Positions 25,049 to 33,925 of a stretch of 64,000 nucleotides of DNA are shown piece after piece. A model generated the notes under the pieces. The model saw nothing but the letters and a program-made list of their open reading frames with translations, searched no databases and had not been told where the DNA came from. The translations under genes and the position numbers were made by a program. The DNA lies in contig JAACWH010000022.1 of the NCBI GenBank assembly GCA_009991425.1, positions 18,741-82,740 of the forward strand, written 5' to 3'. Within the stretch, counting starts at the first letter, position 1, and each line of letters opens with the position of its first letter. Origin of the DNA: Leptospira sp. (GTDB lineage Bacteria > Spirochaetota > Leptospiria > Leptospirales > Leptospiraceae).

Positions 25049-26785
25049 TTGGACATTTTAGATTTCATAGTATTTGGGGCGATCATCCTGGGAATCTCTT
25101 TTACAGGTTTGTACTTCACTCGTTCTGAAAAAAATACTTCCTCTGATTATTTTCTCGCGGGAAAAAAGATCCGCTGGTGGGGTGTCGCAGGTTCTCTTTT
25201 TGCCACAAATATTTCTTCGAATCAATTAGTTGGAATGTTAGGTGTAGGATTTTCCATAGGATTTGCACAGAGTCTTTATGAGTTCGGCAGCATTCCTGCC
25301 TTATTGATACTCGCATATTTTCTATTGCCCGCTTATCGTAAGCTAGGTGTAACTACACTTAGCCAATATCTGGAAAATAAATTTGGAAGAATGAGCAGTG
25401 TCGCTTATTCAATAATTTCTATCCTACTTATCCTAATCCAAATGACTGCTGCTTTTTATATTGGAGCAAGGACAACTACATATTTGCTAGATGGAGCGGT
25501 CACTTATGAGTTGGTAGTTTTGCTTATGGCTTTTATTGTATTCGCATATACCTATAAGGGTGGACTTGAGTCTGTTATACTAACAGATGTAATTCAATCT
25601 TTCTTTTTGATTGGTTCTGCGCTGCTACTTACATTTTTTACTTTTTCCTCGGGCAAGACGGATTCCTTTTTCTCTCTTATTGTAAATCACGATAAACTTC
25701 ATATTAGTCTTCCTGCAGACCATCCTCAGCTCCCTTTTCCAGGAGCAATGACCGGCTTATTCCTGCTCCATCTTTTCTATTGGACTAGTAATCAATACAT
25801 AGTTCAAAGGTCTCTTGCTGCTATATCATTGGAAGAAGCTAGGACTGGAATTTTTATTGCTTCCTTTCTGAAAATTCTAATTCCTTTCATCACAATAGTG
25901 ACTGGTATTGCCGCTTCACAAATATTCTTATCTCAAGAACTTCTACCTGATGACACATTCTCGAAGTTATTAACTGAAGTTGTTCCATCTCATTACGGCT
26001 TTAAGGGCTTTATTCTTGCTGGCGTCTTTTGCGCGATTGTTTCTTCTTTGGATTCAATGGTGAATTCTGCTGCTACCTTATTTTCAATAGATCTCTATGC
26101 AAAATTGCATCCTAAGAAAACAACTGAAACTCAATTGATACAGGCTGGTCAATATTTTACAATTTTTATCCTAGCACTTTCTATCTTATTTGCAATTACT
26201 CTTTATACTCCCGATTCAAAAGGAAATTTCTTTATAAGAGTATCCGATCAATCTTCCTACTTAACGCCTGGGATCTTGGCTGTATTCCTAACGGGAATTT
26301 TATGGAGAACTCCATCTAAGACGATTGCTATAATAGTAATTTTGCTAAGTCCCTTTCTATCTATTGCTCTGGAAAAATTCTATCTATTAAATTTATTTGA
26401 CAAAGCAAGACCAATTTTTGGAGTGAAATTAAATTTCTTGTATAGAGTTCTTCTCTGTTTTTCAATCTCATTTGTTTTACTTGCTCTCTTCCCAGCCAAA
26501 TCTAAAGAAGACCAGCATTCCAAAAAAGACACTAAAGATTTTCTTATAAATTTAAAAAATTATATTTCCAACCGAACTACAAAACAATGGTTTATAATTG
26601 TTCCAATTTTTGTCGCTCTAGCATCTATTTTTATTCTTGGTGAAGTATCAGCTAATAGAATTGAAACAGCTTTGCCTATTGCAATTTTATTTCTACTTAT
26701 CAATAGACCTTGGAGATCCATAGAAAAGTCCTTAGTGGGATGTCTAATGGCTCTTTTTAGTTTTATATTAGTTTATTATTACTGA
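25049..26785 (+). CDS. Sodium:solute symporter (SSS family)
   Basis: A membrane transporter of about 578 residues with 13-14 predicted membrane segments. SGLT-family marks are SSDYFLAGKKIRWWGVAGSLFATNISS, shown here by GKKIRWWGV, then YWTSNQYIVQRSLAA and ISSLDSMVNSAATLFSIDLY, which holds the sodium-site serines. The start is taken as the TTG at 25049, which has AAAAGAGG six bases upstream and gives MDILDFIVFG; a TTG at 25019 would add ten residues. The solute (sugar, sialic acid, inositol or other) is not predictable. An EAL-domain gene follows 34 bp downstream. Confidence 0.88.
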   Translation: MDILDFIVFGAIILGISFTGLYFTRSEKNTSSDYFLAGKKIRWWGVAGSLFATNISSNQLVGMLGVGFSIGFAQSLYEFGSIPALLILAYFLLPAYRKLGVTTLSQYLENKFGRMSSVAYSIISILLILIQMTAAFYIGARTTTYLLDGAVTYELVVLLMAFIVFAYTYKGGLESVILTDVIQSFFLIGSALLLTFFTFSSGKTDSFFSLIVNHDKLHISLPADHPQLPFPGAMTGLFLLHLFYWTSNQYIVQRSLAAISLEEARTGIFIASFLKILIPFITIVTGIAASQIFLSQELLPDDTFSKLLTEVVPSHYGFKGFILAGVFCAIVSSLDSMVNSAATLFSIDLYAKLHPKKTTETQLIQAGQYFTIFILALSILFAITLYTPDSKGNFFIRVSDQSSYLTPGILAVFLTGILWRTPSKTIAIIVILLSPFLSIALEKFYLLNLFDKARPIFGVKLNFLYRVLLCFSISFVLLALFPAKSKEDQHSKKDTKDFLINLKNYISNRTTKQWFIIVPIFVALASIFILGEVSANRIETALPIAILFLLINRPWRSIEKSLVGCLMALFSFILVYYY

Positions 26786-26819
26786 GCGCTTTTTTCAATT
26801 ATCAACAAGTCAAAATTAT

Positions 26820-27995
26820 ATGAAGAACTACCAACCCTTTTATCAACCTGTAATTTCTATTGAAGATAGTAGGGTATTTGGACATGAGATTTTGGCTAGA
26901 GATATCTCCGTTCAACCTGCGATTCTTCCCAAAGAGTTTATCAATCAAAATTCTCACGATGAATTTAGAGATGCAATTGAGACATCAATTTTAGAAAAAA
27001 CTTTTTCAGATTATAAATCCTCCCCTAAAGGTAAATTATTTATTAACTTAAGTCCTGATAGACTTTTGCGAGACTTAGAAGAAGATCCCAAGAAATCAGG
27101 ACGATTAGGAATCCTTTCTCTAGTAGAAAAGCACCAAATTCCTCCCGAAAATATATATTTAGAGATTATAGAAATCTCCACTCTCCGTTCATTAGATTCC
27201 CTTGCCACTGCTGTTGAACTAGCTAAGCACATGGGCTATAAAATCGCTATGGATGATGTTGGTTCGGAATCTTCCAATTTAGAACGCCTCGGCGCACTCC
27301 AACCAGATATCATTCGAATTGATCTAATACTGCTCAAGAAATCTCTTCAATCCAATCGTTACAAATCTATGTTAGAGTATCTAAAAGATTTGAGTCTAGG
27401 TATAGGAGCAGAACTACTATTTGAGGGAATTGAGACTTTAGATGAGATGAATCTTGCTATTGATTCGAGTGCTCGCTATCTCCAAGGTTTTCTTTTGGGT
27501 ATGCCATCTGCCGAGGCTCGTAATTTGCTTGAGATGCCTAAGCAGCTTGAGAATTATTTAGTCGAGTTTCATAGTTCAAAGAGAAATTCCATTTTGCAAG
27601 AAATTGACTTTGAGGAAAGGACTAGAAATATATTAACTAAGCAAAATATTTTTAGCAAAAGAATCCAAGACATTCTCCATATAGATGTACAATCTGTATT
27701 TTTCGCAACTCCTGAAATCATGAGAGTCTATGCTACGGATTGGAATGGGAATCAAATTTCACCATATTATGAAAGGTCACAAGGAAGCTCATTCAAACAA
27801 GATAGTAAATCAATAGGTAAGAATTGGTCTTATATGAGTTATTTTTATAAGCATATTAAATTATGCTTTCGTTATAAAAATTCTTGGAATACACAGGATC
27901 CTTATTTTGATTCTAAGTTGGATCAAAGGGTTCTTGTATTTTCCAAAATCTTAGATAATGAAGCAATTTTATTCGTGGATGTTGTGCTTCCCTAG
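26820..27995 (+). CDS. EAL-domain protein with YkuI-like C-terminal domain
   Basis: A 391-residue cytoplasmic protein. The EAL domain (about 1-240) retains the signature Glu (GHEILARD, i.e. E-I-L), FINLSP, EIIEIS, MDDVGSESSN and EGIET, but the conserved lysine of the KID motif is replaced (IIRIDLILL, R for K). The C-terminal 140 residues resemble the PAS/Cache-like domain of Bacillus YkuI (AFFATPEIMRVY-type segment; here FFATPEIMRVYATDWNG). EAL proteins hydrolyse or bind cyclic di-GMP; with the Lys changed this may be a weak enzyme or a receptor. It probably shares a transcript with the upstream symporter. Confidence 0.85.
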   Translation: MKNYQPFYQPVISIEDSRVFGHEILARDISVQPAILPKEFINQNSHDEFRDAIETSILEKTFSDYKSSPKGKLFINLSPDRLLRDLEEDPKKSGRLGILSLVEKHQIPPENIYLEIIEISTLRSLDSLATAVELAKHMGYKIAMDDVGSESSNLERLGALQPDIIRIDLILLKKSLQSNRYKSMLEYLKDLSLGIGAELLFEGIETLDEMNLAIDSSARYLQGFLLGMPSAEARNLLEMPKQLENYLVEFHSSKRNSILQEIDFEERTRNILTKQNIFSKRIQDILHIDVQSVFFATPEIMRVYATDWNGNQISPYYERSQGSSFKQDSKSIGKNWSYMSYFYKHIKLCFRYKNSWNTQDPYFDSKLDQRVLVFSKILDNEAILFVDVVLP

Positions 27996-28006
27996 TTAAG
28001 TAGGAA

Positions 28007-28288
28007 TCAATCCCACTTTTTTAATTCAAGAATTTCTTTTAGCTCTATAATACTTTGGTAGATATTTGCATAGACTGTTACTGCATTGCTTGCATCTTTC
28101 AATGCGGCAGGGAAGAGAAAACCTTCTTCCATGTTTTGCTTAAAAACCAAGCAGGGATTTTCTTCTGGGTTCTCTAATTCCACTAGGGTCTTTTGTAGAG
28201 AAGCAAGTAGTTCCTCAGCAAGTGATTTGGTTTCTGGAACTTTCATGAGATTTGTGAGTCGAATGGGAAAAAGTTGTGATGTTGCCAT
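28007..28288 (-). CDS. Small helical protein of unknown function
   Basis: A 93-residue, mostly helical acidic protein that I do not recognise. It begins 42 bp after the UbiA-like gene on the same strand, so it is probably the third gene of that operon. The ribosome binding site is weak. The composition (Leu, Glu, Lys) and length are compatible with a small regulatory or adaptor protein, but nothing specific can be claimed. Confidence 0.55.
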   Translation of the reverse strand: MATSQLFPIRLTNLMKVPETKSLAEELLASLQKTLVELENPEENPCLVFKQNMEEGFLFPAALKDASNAVTVYANIYQSIIELKEILELKKWD

Positions 28289-28330
28289 AATAAAAGAAGA
28301 ATCAATACTGTTGGAAAGAAAAGGTTTTTT

Positions 28331-29212
28331 TTAGGCCAGAAAAAATAATATAAAAGGCAACTCTCCGATCATTCTTACAAGATCTTTATTCTGTTTCATT
28401 TTTGAATAAACTAAAATCTGAATAATAGGAATTATCAAAGCAAATGCAAAGACTAAATATGTTCTCAAATTCAGTAAATTAGTATCTTGGTTGAAAATAG
28501 AGATTGCACTGAATATACCAGCTAATGAAGATAATGCGAAAATCCACTGTGTTTTTTGAATCCCAATTTGAATCGGTAGTGAGGGAAAGCCTTCTATCTT
28601 ATCATCCTCATAGTCGGAGACTGCGTTCACTATAAGATTATTCCAAACTATTGAAAAGAGAAAAATTATAAGAAGGATTTCTATTTTGCTCATCTGAGAC
28701 AGAGGAGATGGCTGAAGAATCGGGAAGGCTGTTCCAATTGTATAAATTATTGCAATCGTCATTTCTTTAACAGGATAAAAACGATTTTGAAAGAAAGGTA
28801 GATTCAAAATTAAAAAGTGTAAAATAGCTATGGCACCAATTGAAAGACCAGTGAAAATCATTTCTTCTGTAAAAAAATACAAACCACCAAATAGTGAGGT
28901 ACCGATAGATATTAAAATCGATAGTAGTAAAAATAATGAATGCTTTTGGTGGTATTTACGTCTTGGATTCTGGTCAAGCTCTGAGTTAGTTTGGATGTCT
29001 AGCCAATGATCGAGGTTGTATATTCCATACACTGCGAGTGGAAATATGAAAAACCAGGCGAAGGGGATAGGCTCATTAGATATTTTCCAGAAAAAACTTC
29101 CAACGGCTGTAGCACCTAATACTACATCAATGCTTAAATAAGATGAAATAAGGAATAACTTTTTAATTTTTAGAAAGCAGAGTGCACCTAGAGATTCTAA
29201 CATCTTCCTCAA
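28331..29212 (-). CDS. UbiA-like prenyltransferase family membrane protein
   Basis: A 293-residue protein with eight or nine membrane segments and the two Asp-rich motifs of the UbiA superfamily in degenerate form: YNLDHWLDIQTNSELDQN in the first half (N..D...D) and NAVSDYEDDKIEGFPSLPIQIG in the second (D...D). Members transfer prenyl groups to aromatic or other acceptors (quinones, haem, lipids). Which lipid is made here cannot be told. It is flanked on the same strand by a secreted glycoside-hydrolase-like gene (51 bp upstream) and a small gene (42 bp downstream). Confidence 0.8.
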   Translation of the reverse strand: MRKMLESLGALCFLKIKKLFLISSYLSIDVVLGATAVGSFFWKISNEPIPFAWFFIFPLAVYGIYNLDHWLDIQTNSELDQNPRRKYHQKHSLFLLLSILISIGTSLFGGLYFFTEEMIFTGLSIGAIAILHFLILNLPFFQNRFYPVKEMTIAIIYTIGTAFPILQPSPLSQMSKIEILLIIFLFSIVWNNLIVNAVSDYEDDKIEGFPSLPIQIGIQKTQWIFALSSLAGIFSAISIFNQDTNLLNLRTYLVFAFALIIPIIQILVYSKMKQNKDLVRMIGELPFILFFLA

Positions 29213-29263
29213 ACCCTATTAGGGAATATCATAACTAAGCTTCCTTTAGATTGAATCAAAATT

Positions 29264-30217
29264 TTATTGATTCAACTTAGATAGTGTTTCTTCATTTTGC
29301 TTCTTAAATTCTAAAAATGCATTTAAGGTCGTTCCATAATCATTATGTGCATTCCATACAATAAAGCCTTTGCTCTTCGCGTCAAGTGTAGCCTGCATTT
29401 GAGCTTTGATATAATCTTTATAGCTTAGACCAGAGGCTCCAATATGCATTTGAAATCCTTGTATCCAAGCAATTGCCGAAGTTGTAGGCTTAGATCTTTG
29501 GATAGTCTTTTGCATGCCTTCTAATACTGTAGTATAGGGGTCACCTACTCTTGATTTGAGTCCATAGAAATGAGATGGATAGAGCATTGGGTACAAATTG
29601 TCCACTACTTCAGCAAAATTCTCAACTCTCTGACCAATAGCATCATTTTCAATAAAAGGAACTCTTCCGAATATATCAGCTCCGAATTGTACATCTTGTC
29701 CGCAATCCTTCAAAGTATCTCTTCTGATTTCAGAGATAATACCTGTTATATTTTCATATCTCTTATCAAAGCTTGCTCGAAAATCCCAACCTCCATCAGA
29801 GTAACGAATATAATCCAAGTTAATTTCTTTAAAACCTTGTAAACAAGAATAGGAAACAGCAGCCTTAATACTCTTCATCCTTTCCTTGCTTGGAAATTGA
29901 GAAGTTAATCCTCCCTCGAAATTTACAACTCTTGCTATAGCATACAGATCGTTCAATTTAAAGTAGTCAATTATTCCTTCAGGTAGCTTGCGGGGTTGAG
30001 CATCTACTATAACAGTGTTTATGCCTGCTTTTTTGAGATCGGCAACAAGGCTTTGCAGTAATTTAGGAGTTGAGGCTGTGCGGTTCGAGACATAAACTCC
30101 TTGGTAAAATGAAGGTGCTGAATTTGATGATTTAGCCTCGCCATTATTTTCGGAGGCATTGGAACTTTTGCAGCCCAGGAAAAACATTAATGCAGTGAAA
30201 AAAACAAATTTGCTCAT
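29264..30217 (-). CDS. Putative glycoside hydrolase lipoprotein (DUF4015 type)
   Basis: A 317-residue lipoprotein (lipobox FFLGC, Cys about residue 16) with a Ser/Asn-rich linker. The catalytic-type domain has GVYVSNRTAS, INTVIVDAQP, EINLDYIRYSDGG and FGADIFGRVPF, the pattern of DUF4015 putative glycoside hydrolases with a TIM-barrel fold; the Asp of LDYIR and later acidic residues could be catalytic. The substrate is unknown. It heads an operon with the UbiA-like gene and diverges from the deacetylase gene across 61 bp. Confidence 0.82.
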   Translation of the reverse strand: MSKFVFFTALMFFLGCKSSNASENNGEAKSSNSAPSFYQGVYVSNRTASTPKLLQSLVADLKKAGINTVIVDAQPRKLPEGIIDYFKLNDLYAIARVVNFEGGLTSQFPSKERMKSIKAAVSYSCLQGFKEINLDYIRYSDGGWDFRASFDKRYENITGIISEIRRDTLKDCGQDVQFGADIFGRVPFIENDAIGQRVENFAEVVDNLYPMLYPSHFYGLKSRVGDPYTTVLEGMQKTIQRSKPTTSAIAWIQGFQMHIGASGLSYKDYIKAQMQATLDAKSKGFIVWNAHNDYGTTLNAFLEFKKQNEETLSKLNQ

Positions 30218-30278
30218 AAAAAATCCTTGATTTGATGCATTCCAATCTAACTAACTGGAATGGGTCTAAAACATTACA

Positions 30279-31220
30279 ATGATAGGGAATCAAACGGCAC
30301 TGATTTGGAAAGAAGAATTCCTGGAACACGATACGGGGCTTCATCCAGAAAAGAAAGAGCGTCTCACAGCAATCCGCAACCGATTAGAAAAAACGAGTTA
30401 TTATTCAAATCTACAAAGACCTGAAGTCAAGCCAGCATCTATAGAAACTATAGCAAAAATCCACAACAATAATTATATACTAACATTACAAGAGCTATGT
30501 GATAAAAAAAGATCAGGCTTTATAGATGCGGACACTCCGTACTCGCAAGGAACCTTTCATGCAGCAAGCCTTGCGGCTGGATCTGCACTCACACTTGCTG
30601 ATGCGGTTTGGTCTGGAGAGGCTACTAATGGAATCGCATTGGTGCGTCCGCCAGGACATCATGCAGTTCAAGAGTCAGCTATGGGATTTTGCTTTTTCAA
30701 TAATATTGCAATTTGTGCGAAGTATTTGCAGACATTAGGTGCTAAGAAAATTTTTATTCTAGATTGGGATGTCCATCATGGAAATGGAACTGAGGCAAGT
30801 TTCTATGAGGATGATACAGTATTTTTCTCAAGTCTACACCAATATCCTTTTTATCCAGGAACGGGAAAGGCTTCCAATATTGGAAGAGGCAAGGGTGAGG
30901 GTGCAAATTTAAATTGTCCTCTACCTCGAGGTTCTGTAGAGGCAGATTACATTAAAGAGTTTGAAAATAAAATATTTCCTGCTATGGATCAATTTGGTCC
31001 TGATATTATATTAATCTCTGCTGGTTTTGATGCCCACAAGGATGATCCCTTAGGTGGTATGGAATTAGAATCCTCAAGCTTTGAAGCATTTACTAGAATT
31101 CTGCAAGATAAAGCTAAAGAGTACTGCGGCGGGAAAATGATTTCCTTCCTGGAAGGCGGCTATGATCTCAAAGCATTAGCCGATTCTGTTGAAGCCCATG
31201 TAAGTGTTTTGGTTAGTTGA
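30279..31220 (+). CDS. Histone deacetylase-family hydrolase
   Basis: A 313-residue zinc hydrolase of the HDAC/AcuC/acetylpolyamine amidohydrolase family. Conserved elements: RPPGHHAVQESAMGFCFFNN with the His-His pair, IFILDWDVHHGNGTE with zinc-binding Asp and His, ISAGFDAHKDDPLGG with the second Asp, and FLEGGYDLKAL near the end. It removes acetyl groups from lysine side chains or small amines; given a polyamine locus 16 kb away, acetylpolyamine is one possibility, but that is speculation. Divergent from the DUF4015 gene. Confidence 0.9.
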   Translation: MIGNQTALIWKEEFLEHDTGLHPEKKERLTAIRNRLEKTSYYSNLQRPEVKPASIETIAKIHNNNYILTLQELCDKKRSGFIDADTPYSQGTFHAASLAAGSALTLADAVWSGEATNGIALVRPPGHHAVQESAMGFCFFNNIAICAKYLQTLGAKKIFILDWDVHHGNGTEASFYEDDTVFFSSLHQYPFYPGTGKASNIGRGKGEGANLNCPLPRGSVEADYIKEFENKIFPAMDQFGPDIILISAGFDAHKDDPLGGMELESSSFEAFTRILQDKAKEYCGGKMISFLEGGYDLKALADSVEAHVSVLVS

Positions 31221-31444
31221 ATATTTCTGTAGGATATAGTTAAGATAGTTTAAAAATAAATTTTTAAATTATCCAATGGATCTAATTTTAAAGCCTTAAA
31301 TTTGATTCGCCAAACTAAATAAAGATGGTGTTTGCCTTTCGTCGTACCAGGAAAATATCTTGAAAAAAGTAAGCTTTTTATAATTGTAGGATTCAATCAT
31401 TCACCAACGCGTATTGTATGCAAAATGAATAGAAGGTTCGTAAA
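31221..31444. other. Intergenic gap before propeller lipoprotein
   Basis: An AT-rich 224-bp stretch with no gene. It holds the promoter region of the next lipoprotein. GATTCAATC at 31390-31398 recurs upstream of several other genes in the window. Confidence 0.4.
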
Positions 31445-32737
31445 ATGATTTCCTACATAAAAAATATTGATTTAAAATCTCAATTCATCATAGTGATTTT
31501 AATCATATTGTTATCTTTTTCTTTAAGTAATTGTAAAAAGATAGATTCATTCAACGTTTGTGATCCTACATCTGAAGAATTCTTATCTACTATTTTATTC
31601 AAATTAGGTATAGGTGATGACTCTAGTCATTGTGGATATGCAATCAATCAGGATAAGGGATGCAAATTAAACCAAAAAGAAGTGATGCAACCTGAGAACT
31701 GGAAATTTGTTCAGGCAGAACTTACCAAACAAGCTTCCCTTGGATCAAGAGCAACATCTGTTTCCACTATTTCAACTACAGGAGTTGGTAATCCAAAATG
31801 GGGTGCTTTAAGTCTTGCTTTAAATGGGAAATTATATGCAATGCCTTCAGGAAGTTCAACAATTCTTGAGATCGATCCAAATTCTGGAACCTCCAGAGAA
31901 ATTCCTGTACCTGGATCTATAACTGGTACGCATGCTACTGGTGTTTTAGCATTAAATGGAAAAATATATTCCATTCCTTTTAATTCAGATTTTATTATAG
32001 TTTTTGATCCTTTAACAGAATCAGTTGAATCTATAGCCTCACCCATCTTAAGCGAAGATAAAAAATGGTTTGGTGGTGTTCTCGCACCCAATGGCAAAAT
32101 CTATGCCCCACCAGGTGATGCTTCTGGCATTCTTGTTATTGATCCAAGTAATAATTCTACTTATACAATTGCTTCTCCTGCAGCAGGAACCTTTAAATGG
32201 ATTTCTGGATCACTTGCACCCAATGGCAAAATCTATGGAGCTCCTGGTTCACAAGATTCTATTTTAATGATTGATCCATCCAATGATACTGTTTCAACTT
32301 TAGCAATCACTAAGACTGGAATATTAAAGTGGTCAGGATTGAGTTTAGGTATTGATGGAAAACTATATGGAACTCCATTGATCAGTAATTCTGAGGTAAT
32401 TGTATTTGATCCTTTTAGAGAAAATATAAGTTATATTGAAGCAGGAAGCAGTAACGCATCTGGTGCTTGGTTTGGTGGTTCACTAGCACCCAATGGGATA
32501 ATTTATCATACTCCCTATTACACTCAGCCCATCTTGCAGATAGATACTACATCACAATCTACTAGTATCGTTAACCAACCTTTTGCGGGGAATGACAAAT
32601 GGACTAATTTTCGATTAGCCAGAAATGGAAAATTGTATGCAGGGCCAGCAAGCTTAGTAGATAGTTTAGTCTTTGATCCCGGTTCCAATGGAGCATTCTG
32701 TGATTCCATTTTATTCAGTTCGTATTTCAATCACTGA
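31445..32737 (+). CDS. Lipoprotein with seven-bladed propeller repeats and NPCDP-type N-terminal module
   Basis: A 430-residue lipoprotein (lipobox FSLSNC). The N-terminal module NVCDPTSEEFLST...DDSSHCGY matches that of the RCC1 lipoprotein at 15.8 kb. The rest is seven repeats of 45-50 residues with the core LAPNGKIYGxP....ILxIDPxx, which look like blades of a Vgb/kelch-like beta-propeller, often with SLAPNGK repeated almost exactly. It is presumably exposed on the cell surface and binding; no enzyme motif is seen. The strong DNA-level repeat similarity between blades allows recombination that changes blade number. Confidence 0.85.
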   Translation: MISYIKNIDLKSQFIIVILIILLSFSLSNCKKIDSFNVCDPTSEEFLSTILFKLGIGDDSSHCGYAINQDKGCKLNQKEVMQPENWKFVQAELTKQASLGSRATSVSTISTTGVGNPKWGALSLALNGKLYAMPSGSSTILEIDPNSGTSREIPVPGSITGTHATGVLALNGKIYSIPFNSDFIIVFDPLTESVESIASPILSEDKKWFGGVLAPNGKIYAPPGDASGILVIDPSNNSTYTIASPAAGTFKWISGSLAPNGKIYGAPGSQDSILMIDPSNDTVSTLAITKTGILKWSGLSLGIDGKLYGTPLISNSEVIVFDPFRENISYIEAGSSNASGAWFGGSLAPNGIIYHTPYYTQPILQIDTTSQSTSIVNQPFAGNDKWTNFRLARNGKLYAGPASLVDSLVFDPGSNGAFCDSILFSSYFNH

Positions 32738-32764
32738 TTCAAAAAAGATTATCAAAGTTTCCTA

Positions 32765-32815
32765 TTGACAAAAGTATACTTGTCTCTATACTTGGGATAG
32801 AGAATAATCTAGGAG
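32765..32815 (+). promoter_or_regulatory. vapBC promoter and probable operator
   Basis: A good sigma-70-type promoter: TTGACA at 32765-32770, a 16-bp spacer and TATACT at 32787-32792. The spacer and -10 region hold the palindrome AAGTATACTT and the word TATACTTG twice, 12 bp apart, a likely binding site for the antitoxin (or VapBC complex). AGGAG at 32811-32815 is the ribosome binding site for vapB. Confidence 0.7.
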
Positions 32816-32821
32816 ACTCGC

Positions 32822-33052
32822 ATGCCACAACTATCATTGTATATAGACCAAAAGACTCTAAAGAAAATTGAAGATGCTGCGAAGAAAGAAAAAGTCTCCA
32901 TTTCTCAATGGGCAAAAAGTAAATTAATAAACTCATTTGAGAATACTTGGCCTGATCAATATTTTCATCTTTATGGTTCCATTCAAGATGAATCTTTTGA
33001 AAAACCCAATCAATTGGATTTTCAGGAAGATCAAGTTAGAGATAAATTATGA
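32822..33052 (+). CDS. vapB: Antitoxin, VapB-like ribbon-helix-helix protein
   Basis: A 76-residue protein. The first 45 residues (LSLYIDQKTLKKIEDAAKKE, then VSISQWAKSKL) form a ribbon-helix-helix DNA-binding fold; the acidic, flexible C-terminus (SFEKPNQLDFQEDQVRDKL) would wrap the toxin. It overlaps the toxin gene by 4 bp, a typical toxin-antitoxin layout, and has its own strong promoter with repeats that it probably autoregulates. Confidence 0.87.
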   Translation: MPQLSLYIDQKTLKKIEDAAKKEKVSISQWAKSKLINSFENTWPDQYFHLYGSIQDESFEKPNQLDFQEDQVRDKL

Positions 33053-33447
33053 ATTATTTTCTGGATACTAATATCTGTATTTATTTTCTAAAGGGAAAAA
33101 GTAGTGAGATTCAGAATAAATTGACAAAAGTAAATCCAAACCGAATCAAAGTTCCATCGATTGTTAAAGCTGAGTTATTATTGGGAGCTCTTAAAAGCAA
33201 TCAAGTTAAAAAGAACCGTGAAATAGTGTTAGATTTTTTGAATCCATTGGAAATCATTCCATTTGATGATGGAGCTTCCGAAATTTATTCAGAGATTCGA
33301 TCGAATTTAGAAAGACACGGACAACCCTTAGGTCCAAACGATCTTATCATTGCCTCTATTGTAGTTAGCAAAAATGGAATTCTTGTTACGAATAATGAGA
33401 AGGAATTCTCAAGAGTTCCTTCCTTGAAACTAGAAAATTGGTTGTAG
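33049..33447 (+). CDS. vapC: PIN-domain ribonuclease toxin VapC
   Basis: A 132-residue PIN-domain protein. The acidic residues that hold Mg2+ are visible: Asp in YFLDTNICIYFLKG, Glu in VKAELLLGALKS and Asp in LGPNDLIIASI; the fourth position near the end reads TNNEKEF, with Asn. VapC toxins cut specific RNAs (often initiator tRNA or rRNA) and stop growth until neutralised by VapB. Spirochaetal VapC proteins of this length are common. Intact and apparently functional. Confidence 0.9.
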   Translation: MNYFLDTNICIYFLKGKSSEIQNKLTKVNPNRIKVPSIVKAELLLGALKSNQVKKNREIVLDFLNPLEIIPFDDGASEIYSEIRSNLERHGQPLGPNDLIIASIVVSKNGILVTNNEKEFSRVPSLKLENWL

Positions 33448-33466
33448 AAATCAGTTTTTGGACTGA

Positions 33467-33520
33467 AATACATATCTCACCAAACTACAGAAAGATTGGT
33501 TGACTTTTTGGAGATGTATT
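33467..33520 (+). terminator. Imperfect stem-loop after vapC
   Basis: AATACATATCTC (33467-33478) can pair with GAGATGTATT (33511-33520) with a 2-base bulge, and CCAA/TTGG pair inside. It lies about 20 bp after the vapC stop. No T tract follows, so it may stabilise the transcript end rather than terminate it. Confidence 0.3.
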
Positions 33521-33556
33521 GAAAATTTCTTGTGAAAAGATAGGGTTAATATAACA

Positions 33557-33573
33557 GTAGGATTCAATCCTAC
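33557..33573. promoter_or_regulatory. 17-bp palindrome upstream of small lipoprotein gene
   Basis: GTAGGATT-C-AATCCTAC is a perfect inverted repeat ending four bases before the start codon of the next gene. Its centre is the 9-mer GATTCAATC found upstream of other genes here. It could be an operator or an mRNA hairpin hiding the start. Confidence 0.4.
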
Positions 33574-33577
33574 GGCA

Positions 33578-33925
33578 ATGAGAATGACTTTCAAAAATAA
33601 CACTTTTCGCACATTTATTTGTCTATTCTCATTAAGAGCAATCTTGTTCTCATCATTATCATGTATTTTAGTTAATACGAAAAAGAATGATGATTTTTAT
33701 ATTAATAATTTTACATACACAAAGAATTCCGAAAACCGAAAAGAGCTTCTTGATTATGAAACAGAGGTATGTGGAATTAATTATACGAATAGACAACTAA
33801 TTGAAAAATTGCGGCTTGCATTGAACAAAGATTACAAAGGAATTCGATTCTATAATGTAAATTTGCAATATTCATACAATCTTTCTAAAGGTTATAACTG
33901 TTTGAGGTTTTCAGGTGAATACTAA
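33578..33925 (+). CDS. Small secreted or lipoprotein, unknown function
   Basis: A 115-residue protein with a signal peptide and possible lipobox (SSLSC). The mature part has two Cys (VCGINY and YNCLRF) and a pattern of alternating polar and aromatic residues. I do not recognise the family; leptospiral genomes carry many such small lipoproteins. It overlaps the next gene by 11 bp, so the two are translated together. No clear Shine-Dalgarno, which leaves the start uncertain. Confidence 0.6.
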   Translation: MRMTFKNNTFRTFICLFSLRAILFSSLSCILVNTKKNDDFYINNFTYTKNSENRKELLDYETEVCGINYTNRQLIEKLRLALNKDYKGIRFYNVNLQYSYNLSKGYNCLRFSGEY

